From Gentiana macrophylla (Eukaryota > Streptophyta > Magnoliopsida > Gentianales > Gentianaceae): a stretch of DNA of 64,000 nucleotides. A program made the translations under genes and the position numbers. This document shows positions 36,101 through 47,148 of the stretch, piece after piece; the first letter of the stretch is position 1; each line of letters begins with the position of its first letter. The notes under the pieces are model-generated. The model saw only the letters and a program-made list of their open reading frames with translations. It was not told the origin of the DNA and ran no database searches. Where the stretch lies: positions 76,413,299-76,477,298 of the forward strand of contig CM047815.1 of the NCBI GenBank assembly GCA_026214975.1, written 5' to 3'.

Positions 36101-37421
36101 AAAGCCCAAGCGAGATCACGTTTTCGTCGTAGAGTAAGTCTGAGATCGAATGATGGTAAAAAACGATAAATCTTGGATAAAAGCGGTTCGCCTATAGGTT
36201 GGGTGGTCAATCGAGCTTGGCTCGAGCGACTTAACCCTCTGGTGTGATGTATGCACGGGGTCCGGCAAGACTAAGCTACACCTGAGAGCGAGGAGGGTGA
36301 TTCCTTCTTATCTCAACTGGGGTCATCTTTGACCCGATTTAAATCCGATCATCACATATGTTCCAACGAATAGGACGGGTAGGCTTGCTCACGTTACCAT
36401 ACACCATTCGGAATCCTTGATTTGATGTGCTTTTATGTTAACATCAAAAGGCGTGGTTAGTTAACCCACCACCACTTCAAAATATTGAGTGGAGGCGGGG
36501 CGGCGACAACAACCCCACGGCTCTACTATAGATACAAGTAAGTGAGAAGGGGGTGCGCCTCGCGGCGCTTTGATTTCGTCCCCTACGGATGGTGTTCACT
36601 CTATCAACATTCATGGCTTGGTCTCGAAAGGATAGGATTTCCGGGTACTCGTCGGGTCAACAATGAACTATCCTACGACGGCACCTCGGGGCGTACCTAA
36701 GAGATCCGATATAGTAGGTCACACTCATAAAGGATATTTTTGGAAATATCTAGGCTAAAAGGAAGGTAGTCAATGAATAAAGGGATGTTCGATTCTCGTA
36801 GGATGTTCGATTCTCACAAGTTATTCATTGATGAGATTGTCTCGATTTAACCGTCATCTCTTTGACCTACCTTCGGCGGCCTTTGAGATCGAGGTTAAAA
36901 CCTTGGAATGGTAGAGTAGACTTAATTTTAGTTTACAATTCCTAAAATAAAATATAGTAGTGTTAAACTTGAATTAATACATGTCATTTTATTTACAGCA
37001 TTATATCCCTTACTAAATTGCTTAAAATTTATAATTGACTAGTATTGACTTCGTTAAAAAGTGGAAAGTAACTAGGACGTTGAACTAGTTAATCGATAAT
37101 GCAATTAATTTTCGAAAGAGATATTTTCTCTTAAGCCTTTTAAAAACCAGTGACATATAGGTATGTCACTAGTGTCATTCCTGTCAAACGGAAGACAAAC
37201 TTAGTTTAAAGGTGACTTTGGACTTTGAAATTCTTAGTGAATTTTGAGTATGTAGCAATTACACGAGTAATTTTCTAATTGAAAAATTGGAAAATCATGA
37301 AGTGTTACTAGTTGGACGATATTTGGAATCGATGAACTAGTGGGAGCTTTATGATTTGTTGTTTTTCTAGAACATTAGAAAAGTGTAACTGACTACACAC
37401 GTAACCGTTCTAATTGAAAAC
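33109..37421 (+). mobile_element. Insertion D: long LTR-type element, no pol recognised
   Basis: It starts TGTTAGGTGTGATGCCCGAA, typical of a long copia LTR, with a likely LTR body to about 34.9 kb that includes a TATAAAGAGAG box near 34550. The remainder (to about 37.4 kb) has no gag, RT or integrase that I can read; a large retrotransposon derivative or LARD is possible. The right end lacks a CA terminus. The flanks repeat the same piece of element C gag rather than a 5-bp duplication. Confidence 0.5.
36798..36836. repeat. Short tandem duplication in D
   Basis: GATGTTCGATTCTC occurs twice about 19 bp apart. Confidence 0.7.
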
Positions 37422-38440
37422 CCAAGTTTGAAGCATACTTTCAGAAATGGATACATAAAATAACCAAGTCATGACCATCCTCACGAGGTCAATGACAAAA
37501 GAGATCGAGTGAGAACTTCATGATGTAAGAGATGGTCGAGTTATTGAACGTCAACTTTGATCGAATGATTCAAGCGTTAACAAAGCAAGTTTAGTATGTC
37601 CTTTAGTATCTTGAAGAGAACGAGGAACAATATGACATATTCATGTGTGAACTTGGATATGTGTGATACATTGATTTTGCTAAGGATATCCGGGATAATG
37701 CCGAGACCTTACTCAAAAAAGGACAATACATCCGAGGTCTATGAACTTGAAGCCCAAATCCAATGACTGCGCTTGACATAGGGATCATGCTGTGAATTAA
37801 TTGAGAATCCAAGATTCAACCAACTATCTAAGGCATGGCAACACCTAGATATGTTGGAAACTCACCCATGGAAGGATGTAGAGATGCTACCTTATACAAA
37901 GATATCATGAGAGAGAAGAGAGGGTTTCAAGTTCTTTACGGGATTGAACTCATCCCTTGATGATGTTAGAGGTAGAGTTCTTGCTGCTACTAAACCTCTC
38001 CCCAACCTCAAATGTTGTGTTGTCAAGTCAAACACATGAGGAAAGCAGATGAGGAAAGTGATGTGCAAAGTAACCCTCCTACTTGATCATTCTCACGAGC
38101 TCAAAGATCGATGGTGGTCAGGAAGCCAACTGAGGCCACTGAGACATACAGAAAGTCCACTGAGAAGACATGAAAGTTGTTCTGTGACCACTGTAAACGT
38201 ACAAATCACACCAAGGATACTTGCTGGAAACTACATGGTAAGCCTAACTCCTCTAAACCCTCCAAACCAACCAAGGAGAGTCAGGGCAAACATGTAAGTG
38301 AAGAAGGGGACAAGGACACTACTCTGAATGCTCAGCTGGCTGCCTTCAAAGCTTTCCTTACTCAACAAAAGGAAGGTAGTACTATCACTGACATAGCTAC
38401 TCATGCTAAAACAGGTATATTCCACTCACATCTCAGTAAT
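37422..38440 (+). pseudogene. Element C gag, C-terminal part
   Basis: It resumes with PKFEA, QVMT and SMTKEIE, then AKDIRDNAET, VYELEAQIQ, NQLSKAWQHLDMLE and GLNSSLDDVRGRVLA-like stretches in shifting frames, all known copia gag signatures. A zinc knuckle CDHCKRTNHTKDTCWKLHG is intact at about 38180-38235. Frameshifts and stops are frequent before 38177; from there the frame is open into the protease. Confidence 0.8.
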
Positions 38441-38698
38441 GATACTTGGATTGTTGATTCTGGGGCTTCATCCCATATGACTGGTAACAAGAGACTCATA
38501 TCTCATTTTAAGCCCTGTCATCAGACCCACACTATTAGGATTGCTGATGGATCTATTTCATGTGCACAAGGTTTTGGAAATGTTAAACTTACTGATAAGA
38601 TCTACCTTCGTGGATGTCCTATTTGTTCCAAAATTAGATCAGTAACCTTATATCACAAGAGACTCACTAAAGACCTAAATTGGACAAATCATGTTTAA
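38441..38698 (+). pseudogene. Element C aspartic protease
   Basis: [14 protein letters not shown] keeps the DSG active site. ADGSISCAQGFGNVKLTDKIYL follows as expected. The frame continues unbroken from the zinc knuckle and ends at 38698, before the pre-integrase. Confidence 0.82.
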
Positions 38699-38803
38699 TA
38701 ACAATCAGTGTATATTCCAGGATCTTTCTTCACAGAAGTGATTGGGACAAACTAAAGCCTGCGCCGGGATTGTTTATGGTCAACCTCGCTTTGAAGATGA
38801 AGA

Positions 38804-39731
38804 TTGAAGACCGAAATCGCCTCAAAGACTTACAACCAAACCTTAGACAATATCATGTTATGGCATTATAGACTAGGTCATACATGTTTTGGTTATTTAA
38901 AGTCTTTATTTCCTGAATTGTTTAAAGAATGTAACCTCAGTGACCTTCAATGTGATATTTGTCAATTTGCTAAACTTACTAAATCTGTGTATACTAAAAT
39001 ATCTTACTTACCCTCCACACCGTTCACTTTGATACATAGTGATGTATGGGGACCTTCAAGAGTTAAAAGTATAACAGGAAAGAGGTGGTTTGTCACCTTC
39101 ATAGATGACCACACTAGGATCATATGGCAATTTTTGATGAAAGATAAATCTGAAGTTGGAACCATCTTCCAAGAGTTCTATAACATGGTATCCACTCAAT
39201 TTGACACTTAGATTAAAATCTTAAAAACAGATAATGCCATGGAATACTATGAGTCCAACCTCAGCACCTTCCTGAATGATAAGGGAATTGTTCACATCAG
39301 TAGCTGTGTAGAGACACCTCAACAAAATGGGGTTGCTGAGAGGAAGAACAGGCACTTACTGGAGATGGCTAGATCAGTCATGTTCACCACACATGTGCCT
39401 AAATATATGTGGGGTGAAGCTATATTAACAACCACATATCTGATCAACAGGTTACCCAGCAGAGTGTTAGGATTCAAGACTCCCATTCAAACCCTGCTGA
39501 CAACACATCTCTGTCCTCATCTCATTGCTGACTTGCCTCCAAAAATCTTTGGATGTACTGTGTTTGTCTATATTCATGCCCAACATAGAAGCAAACTTGA
39601 CCCCAAAGCTCATAAGTGCATTTTCCTTGGTTATGCCAAAGACAGGAAGGGCTACAAGTGTTATTCTCCCACTGACAAAAGATTCTACAACTCTATGGAT
39701 GTGAAATTCTTTGAAAAAACTCCTTACTACA
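38804..39731 (+). pseudogene. Element C pre-integrase and integrase
   Basis: Pre-integrase reads MLWHYRLGHT with CDICQFAK (HHCC intact). The core has HSDVWGP, FIDDHTRIIW, KTDNAMEYY and TPQQNGVAERKNRHLLEMAR; catalytic D, D and E are kept. A stop (TAG at about 39209) breaks the frame once. It then runs to KCIFLGYAKDRKGYKCY and VKFFE, where element E begins at 39732. Closest by eye to widespread dicot copia integrases. Confidence 0.87.
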
Positions 39732-41148
39732 TGTTAGGAACATTTTATTATTTTTTTATGATGGCCATACTAGCTGGTATAGCAAGCCTGAAATAAGTTA
39801 GAATTCTCTGTATAAGTCTTTACTTAGAGTCTGACATATTGTATAAGTTAAGTCAGACAAGTATTGTACTAGTTGGTAGGACGGCAAAGTAAAATGCATA
39901 TCATTCGGCATAGTGAAGCCACCAAGTACATGCAGAGAGAAGCAATGAAGACTTAATGGTATGACTTATAACCAAGGAAGTCCAGTGATGACCTTGGATA
40001 AGTCTAAGTTATGGTTCAAGTCTTTGAAACTTAATGTTCAAATATGGTGTACACCGATCTCACCCAAACCAATGATCGGTGAAGTACAAAGATTCTCCTT
40101 AAACCAAAGTAATGAAGGAAACAAAGAATCGGCAGAGTAAAGCGACTTTCGGCTAAGTGAAGGCAAAAACAGTGAAGGAAGATCTAAACGGCAAAGTCAG
40201 ATGGATCACTCGACCGTTCAGAGAACGGTGAAGTAATCCTTATCAGAACAGAATTGAAATATGATGAAGATTCAGAGGATCATGAATTTAATGCACAATC
40301 AATAGAGGATCAATCAAGAACGGATTTTCTGCTATACATTTGAAGAAAAATCAGATCACTGAGATCAAGGAGAATGTAATTAAGGGGGAATCAAGAATAA
40401 AATCAAGGACTATTCCCCTCATTAATACAGCCAACGGATGGAATTTCAAATCAAGGATACTCAAGGCTATAAATAGAAGGCATTGACAGACAGATAAAAA
40501 TAATGATCGAGAAAAAGAAAACCAAGCAGAAACTCTGTCAATTTGAAAAGCCTTCTCTCTGAACTTACAAGGATTCATCTAGAGATCAACTCAGACATCA
40601 GAACTACAATTTTATATTTAGCACTGAGATTGATCAATCAAGTTTGTGAATCTCATTCACAATAAACTGAAGCAACTGAATCAGAAGTCATCTGAGAAGG
40701 AGTTGTGTTTGTGATAGCTGCTAAAGGATTTGATCTCAAGGAGCAGTGAAAGATACTGAATCACTGAAGCTGTTGCAGCCAAAGAGTGACAGTTTTGTAG
40801 ATTGTGAAGCTTGGGAAGTCGGACAATCTTACTATTGTATCTGTGAAAACAATAGTGAATTCCTCCAATCATCACAGGAGAAGAGTGGATTAAGGGATTA
40901 CACCACCCTGAACCACTATAAGCCTTGTGTCAAATTACTTTCTGCAATTTACTTTACTGCACTCATTTAATTGCTTATGTTATACCCTATATCTGTGAAT
41001 GTATAAACTGCTTTGAAACAATCTAATAAGAAGGGACTTATCCGCTGCCCAAAAGCTTTTAATCACAAGAAAAGTTTTTGAAACTCCACTATAGTCATTC
41101 ACCCCCCCCCCCCCTCTGACTATAGTTTTACCCTTCTCTGGACCAACA
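39732..41148 (+). repeat. Element E 5' LTR (1417 bp)
   Basis: TGTTAGGAACA at the start and ACCAACA at the end (TGTT/AACA inverted ends). It holds several CGGNNNAGT repeats, a likely TATAAATAG box at about 40470 and a poly-C run at 41102-41115. Confidence 0.9.
39881..40236. repeat. CGGNNNAGT repeat cluster in the E LTR
   Basis: Seven copies, starting at 39882, 39906, 40077, 40130, 40150, 40189 and 40226, such as CGGCTAAGTGA and CGGTGAAGTA. Sirevirus LTRs are known to carry conserved short repeats in U3, so this may be the equivalent regulatory array. Confidence 0.7.
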
Positions 41149-41150
41149 AT

Positions 41151-41162
41151 TGGTAGCAGAGC
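41151..41162 (+). other. Element E primer-binding site
   Basis: TGGTAGCAGAGC two bases after the LTR, complementary to initiator tRNA-Met. Confidence 0.85.
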
Positions 41163-41286
41163 AGTGTTCCTGGTATCAGAACCTGTTCAGATCTAATTTC
41201 TGGTAACAAGGAGATCACATATTTTCAAAGTAGTTTTCAAATCTGAGTTTTCTATTCATTCACATATAGATCTCTTATTTGTACTC

Positions 41287-43430
41287 ATGGATTCCTCAAA
41301 CTTTATGTCAAAAGTACCTGTTTTCAATGTTAACAATTTTGATGAATATAAAATAAGAATGTTGTCTCATCTTGCAGCAACTCATGAGGAGATGCTGGAT
41401 GTAATTAATGATGCCCCAATCACAATCATGATTGTGGTATCCACAGGAGTAGATCAAGGGAAGGAAGTAGACAAACCCAAGAAAGATTGGACCAAGGACG
41501 ACATAAGAAGAGCAAATCTAGACATTGTTGCAAAAGATGTGATTTTGAAGACTCTAGATAGCAACATGTTCATGAGAATCAAAGATTGCAAAACAACGAA
41601 GGAGATGTGGGACAAGCTAGCACTGATAAATGAAGGATCTGAAGCAGTCAAAGAAAACAAATTATCTGTTGCAAAATAGAAATTTGAAAATTTCAAAATG
41701 AAGGCTGGTGAATCCATTGATCAAATGGACAACAGATTCTCAAGCATCATTAGTGAATCGCAATGACTTGGACACACATATCCCAAAAAAAAGAAGTATG
41801 CTTAAAGATCTTGAGAGGCTTACCTGAAAGATGGAAGATCATAACATCAGTAATCAGAGGAACCACAAACCTTGCAAACACTGACACTCTGACTCTGATG
41901 TCCCAACTCAAAGCTCATGAACTCGAACTGAACGGTGAAGATGGTGCTCCGGCAAAGACACAAAAAGCCACTGCACTGATAGCACCCCAGCAAAGTAACT
42001 TTGTTGATTGTATCAGCAAAGAGACACATGAACTTAAAGAACAGGTAGCCTTATTAGTTAAACGTTTTGACAGGTTTAGCAAAAAGAAGCCATTCAAAGG
42101 AAGCTCATCATCAAACAAGAGGTCAAGCTCAACCAAAGACATGAAGAAGAAAGATGATGAATACAGATGCTTCAACTACAACAAGAAAGGTCACTTGAAG
42201 GCTGATTGTCCTGAAGAAAATGATAAAGTTGATGAAAAGAAGAAATACAAAGCATCTGAAAAGAGGAAAGGCAATAAGGCACTCAAGGCTGAATCTAGCA
42301 GTGAAAAGAATGAAGAATCATCTGGTAATGACTCAGATGACAGTGATGAAGAAGACAGCTCAGACAATGAAAAAGCATGTCTATGCCTCATGACCAAAGA
42401 ATTAGATGAAGATGAAGGTGATAGCCCAGACATTGAGAAATCAAGCCTATGTCTAATGTCCAAAGAATCAGATGAAACTGAGGTAACATCTAGCTCTTAC
42501 TCTTTATCAAATGCATCCATATCTGACACTGCACAATCTTCTATTCTCCCATTAGATCCAGCAGATCTAGTCCAAAATCTTATGACTAAATTTGATGAAA
42601 TTGAGATGAATCATGAAATTCTGGAAAAAGAATGCAAGGATCTAAGAAAGGAAAATAAAAGATTAAAGAAAGAACTGGATAAAGCAAAAGTTGAACTAAC
42701 TAGTAAGGAGATCTACTCAAATGATCAACAAACAAAGAGAGGTTCATACATCCGTTGTTGACAGATCGATTGAGAAAATCCCCTACCGATTAAGTTCACA
42801 AATGAACCAGATTTACAAACCCTCAAAAGGTTTGATTCGGATCTGGTCTTGGCTACAACAGTCAGGATGAGAATAGAAACAATGGTCAACACAATTCTGA
42901 ATCCAGGATTAACATTGAACCAAAATTCAGAAAGGGACAGACCATGGTTTCAACCACTCATCATGTACCGGTGAAGTCAAAACCCAGTGCAGTAAAACAA
43001 CAGATTAAATCATCAATCCAGTCAACCAAAAGCAAGGACTTTCTGAAAGGTAAAGGAAGACATTATCCTTCAGAGGATGATTGGAATGTTGCACCTCCAA
43101 AATACAAGAAGAAACCATTCCATGATATGCATCATGTGTTCAAGAAAAATCAATCTCGGTATGTTCCTAGACACATGAAGCAACATAAGTTTCCCACTGT
43201 ATATTGGAAAGTGAAGAAGGATGCAAATGCACCAAAAAGTAGAGAAACGTATCAGAATAACTTCAGTAGAAATATTAGAAGTTATTCTGCCATGCCTTAT
43301 ATATATGAAGTTGATGACTTTAACTACCCAAAAAGAAGATCATTTGAATATACACTTGGAGTAGGAGGCATGATCTGCTGCATGTATGGACCCAAACAGT
43401 GTTGGGTACCTAAACTTAATTAATTTGTTT
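41287..43430 (+). pseudogene. Element E gag
   Basis: The ATG at 41287 opens MDSSNFMSKVPVFNVNNFDE, a gag N-terminus. It stops at 41677 and resumes in a second frame (41763-42761) containing LKILRGLPERWKIITSVIRG and the zinc knuckle. The knuckle reads CFNYNKKGHLKADC, so the second Cys is Tyr and zinc binding is lost. Acidic Ser/Asp repeats follow, with a duplicated LCLM(T/S)KE(L/S)DE unit, then a Lys/Glu coiled coil with EKECKDLRKENKRLKKELDK. A basic C-terminal part runs in a third frame (42944-43423). The long extension after the knuckle is typical of Sireviruses. Confidence 0.85.
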
Positions 43431-43435
43431 TGTAG

Positions 43436-43760
43436 GATGTCTGGTACATAGACAATGGATGTTCCAGACACATGACAGGAAACAAGAGATGGCTCACTGA
43501 CTTCAAAGCTTTTGATGGACCCAAAGTCACATTTGGAGGCAAAGAAAACCCTGGCAAGATTAAGGGGGAAGGCACAATGCTCAAGAACAATTTGAAGATT
43601 CAAAATGTGGCATATGTCAAGGGACTTAATTTCAATCTGATGAGCATCAGTCAATTTTGTGACAAAGGCTACAATGTGCACTTCAACAAGGAAGGATGCA
43701 AAGTCATTCACACCAAACCAACACAAGAGTACTTGCGGGAAGAAGAAAAAAGATAACATG
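43436..43760 (+). pseudogene. Element E aspartic protease
   Basis: WYIDNGCSRHMTGNKRWL marks the site at about 43442. Sirevirus-type proteases have D-S-G-C-S-R-H-M-T-G; here Ser is Asn. KNNLKIQNVAYVKGLNFNLMSISQFCD follows in the expected place, in separate pieces. The frame changes at about 43690-43756 into pre-integrase. Confidence 0.8.
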
Positions 43761-44700
43761 TATGTGGTGGATTGGAAAACAACCAAAGCGAAAAACATGT
43801 TTGTTTGTCAAAAACAAAAAATCAACCAGCTGGATTTGGCATAGAAGACTAAACCACCTAAATTTCAAGACCATCAACAAATTAGTTGAAGGCCTGCCTG
43901 AGATCACATTCAAGAAAGAACGTCTATGTGATGCATGTCAGAAAGGGAAACAAATCAAAAGTTCCTTCAAGTCAAAACCCTATCAATCAACAACAAGAAT
44001 TCTACATCTGTTGCATATAGACCTGTTTGGACCATTCACACCAGTAAGTGTAAGTGGTAAGAAATACACCCTAGTAGTGGTGGATGACTACTCAAAATAC
44101 ACCTGGACCATTTTTATGAACAAGAAGAAAGAGACACTCAAAAAGCTACCAGATTTGCTGAGAAGGCATCAAAATGAGAAAGAACTGAAAATTATCAAGA
44201 TCAGATCAGATAGAGGCACTAAATTTCTTAATGAAATTATCAGAACCTATTATGAAGAAAATGGAGTATTGCATCAATTATCTACAGCAGGAACCCCATA
44301 GCAAAATGGTGTAGCAGAAAGAAGAAACAGAACTCTTAAAGAAGCAATCAGAACAATGATTGCAGAAGCATGCCTACCAAAGAGATTTTGGGCTGAAGCA
44401 GCAAAGACAGCATGCCATACACAAAACAGATCAATTATCAACAAACATCATGGAAAGACTCCATATGAAATATGGAATGGTAGAAAACCTAATATCTCAT
44501 ATTTGCATTTGTTTGGATCAAAATGTTTTGTTTTGAACAGGAATCAGCTGTATGCCTTTGATGAAAAGGCTGATGAAGCAATCTTTATGGGATACTCAGA
44601 CACCAGCAAAGCATTCAAAGTACTCAACAAAAGAACATTGGTGATTGAAGAATCAATATATGTAGTCTTTGATGAACCAAATACAAATGGTAAAAGTCTT
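43761..44700 (+). pseudogene. Element E pre-integrase and integrase
   Basis: WHRRLNHLNF and CDACQKGKQ give the zinc finger, followed by HIDLFGPF, VVVDDYSKYTW, RSDRGTKF and [15 protein letters not shown]. Catalytic D, D and E are visible, with RG in place of the usual NG beside the second Asp. One nonsense codon (TAG, 44299-44301) sits where Gln is normal, just before QNGVAERR. Otherwise the frame continues into RT for over 1.7 kb. Confidence 0.88.
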
Positions 44701-44979
44701 CAAGAACAAGAAGAAGAAGCAGCACAAAGACAAGTGTATATGAATACAAAAGTACCAGCAACTATTCTGCATCACAATTTTGGAAATCAAGATGAACCAC
44801 AAGTCATTACAACTGAAGAAGCACCAGAAGTGGAAGCACGTGCAGAACCTGAAGCTGCAGAAGCACCAAGTGAAGAACAACTTCAACCTGACCTAAATTG
44901 GCTAAGAGATCATCCTGAAGAACAAGTTATTGGAGACATTCACACAGGAGTGAGAACCAGAAGACAACTGGAGCATATG

Positions 44980-46060
44980 TTAACATGTTTTCTATCACAA
45001 GTGGAACCCAAAACAATAGATGATGCAATTCAAGATGCAGACTGGATCACAGCCATGCAAGAAGAATTAAATGAATTTGAAAGAAATGAAGTCTGGGAAC
45101 TTGTTGACAGACATATGGCCAACATCATTGGAACAAAATGGGTATTCAAAAACAAGATGGATGAGCAAGGAATAGTTGTCAGAAACAAAGCAAGGCTAGT
45201 TGCAAAAGGCTACTCTCAAGCAGAAGGAATAGATTATGATGAAACATTTGCACCAGTAGCAAGACTGGAAGCAATTAGACTCTTCCTAGCCTTTGTTGCA
45301 CACAAAGACTTCAAAGTCTATCAAATGGATGTCAAGAGTGCATTTCTGAATGGACTTTTGGAAGAAGAAGTATATGTGGAACAACCCCCTGGTTTCCAAC
45401 TCAAAGGAAAAGAAGACAAAGTATACAAACTAAAGAAAGCTCTTTATGGACTTAAACAGGCACCCAGAGCCTGGTATGAAACATTATCTCAATTTTTGAT
45501 CAAGAATGGATTCAATAAGGGAACTATAGATATGACTCTATTCAAATTAGAGGAAGGAACAAGCACATTGCTAGTACAGATCTATGTTGATGACATCATC
45601 TTTGGATCAGAGGATGAAAAGCTGTGTGAGAAATTTGCAAACCTGATGAAGAGCAAATTTCAGATGAGCATGATGGGAGAACTGAATTATTTTCTTGGCC
45701 TTCAAGTAAAGCAAATGAAGGAAGGAATTTTCATTAATCAAGCCAAGTATACAAAAGACTTGATACACAAGTATGGTATGGACACAAGTGGCACAGCAGA
45801 TACACCAATGTGTGCAAGAGTCATTCTTGGAAAAGATGAAACTAGAAATGATGTTGATCAGAAAATATATAGAGGAATCATTGGATCCCTACTATACTTA
45901 ACTGCAAGCAGACCTGATATAGCATTTGCAGTAGGAGTATGTGCAAGATTCCAAGTTCAACCAAAAGAATCACATCTTCTAGCAGCCAAAAGAATAATCA
46001 AATACTTGAAAACACTGTTAATGTTGGAATTTGGTATCCAAAAGATGGAGGATTCAAGTT
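44980..46060 (+). pseudogene. Element E reverse transcriptase
   Basis: A long open frame (44356-46062) carries [76 protein letters not shown] and [10 protein letters not shown] (YVDD at 45583-45594), all copia RT blocks in order. [15 protein letters not shown] follows as the connection to RNase H. It ends in a frameshift near 46040. This is the best preserved enzyme in the window. Confidence 0.92.
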
Positions 46061-46527
46061 GATATCATATTCAGACTCTGACTATGCTGGATGCAAAATA
46101 GATAGAAAAAGCACCTCTGGAACTTGTCAAATGCTAGGCGTGAGACTAGTTTCATGGTTTAGCAAAAGCAAAACTCCATATGTACATCAACAAACCAAGC
46201 GAGAATATATAGCAAGAGCGCGGTTGTTGTGCACAAGTACTTTGGATTAGACAACAGCTAAGGGATTATGGAGTGGAGGAGAAAACAATTCCAATCATGT
46301 GCGATAACACAAGTGCAATATCTATTACTGAAAATCCAGTGTTGCATTCAAGAACAAAGCACATTGATGTGAGACATCATTTTATCAGAGATCATGTTGA
46401 AAAAGGGGATATCGTTCTAAAATACATATCCACTGAAGATCAATTGGCTGACATCTTCACAAAACCACTCAATCATGAAAGATTTAGCATGTTGAGAACG
46501 GAGTTAGGGATGATTGAAATCGACTAA
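46040..46527 (+). pseudogene. Element E RNase H
   Basis: The first half (in the 45939-46250 frame) has SDSDYAGCKIDRKSTSGTCQ, the copia RNase H start. The second half, in another frame (46273-46527), has CDNTSAISITENPVLHSRTK, HHFIRDHVEKGDI and DQLADIFTKPL. The frameshift between them is near 46240. Stop TAA at 46525-46527. RNase H would remove template RNA during cDNA synthesis. Confidence 0.9.
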
Positions 46528-47148
46528 ATACCAAAAAGCGGCAAACTGGAGTGATCGGCTAAGTGACTTCATCAGCTGTTTAAACCTTTGCCATTACAGG
46601 AGATGTAGCAGGTAAGGCACTGGTACTCGGTGAAGTTAACTTCACTGATTGTTAGGAACAGTCAAATAAAGCGGCTCAGTGAAAGAGTCACTACACCGGC
46701 TAAGTGGCCAGCTAAGGCACTTCACCGAAATAAAGATTGGAATCATGGGTAAATTAAAGTGTGAACATAATCAACGTTTACACGTGTAGAATAAAGGAAT
46801 TATGAAAGATTATTCTGTGGATGATTACACACGTGGAGATCAACTTATAATCATGGAGGTAACCATATTATTTTTTTTAAACGCCTCGATTCCCGGGCTC
46901 TATCATTACTTACCTCAATCTACTCCCCTACTTCACTCGAATATCGCGATTTACATACACAAAATCACACCATTATGCCATAAAATCCTTCCATATTCAA
47001 ACCACGTTCACACTACCCAAATAATCCTATATAAACTGCACTTAGAAATTTTCAGAAATCTTTACACTCTTTTGTAAAATTACAAACCCTACTTTTGATT
47101 CTCTGTAAAAACTCGAAGTATTCCTTTCTAAACATCAATCACTTATCA
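46528..47148 (+). promoter_or_regulatory. Spacer between pol and the envelope-like ORF of E
   Basis: No ORF of note. Five CGGNNNAGT-like copies (46539, 46556, 46628, 46672, 46697) repeat the motif of the 5' LTR. A CCTATATAAACTGC box at about 47027 could be an internal promoter for the downstream ORF. Confidence 0.45.

Larger units (their letters stand above)
32562..39731 (+). mobile_element. Copia element C, 5' part; 3' part missing
   Basis: 5' LTR, PBS, gag, protease and integrase on the plus strand, interrupted by D (33109-37421) and cut by Sirevirus-like E at 39732. No RT, RNase H or 3' LTR of this family occurs after E, so these were deleted. It is inserted in F4 (left flank ACCTT). Confidence 0.85.
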
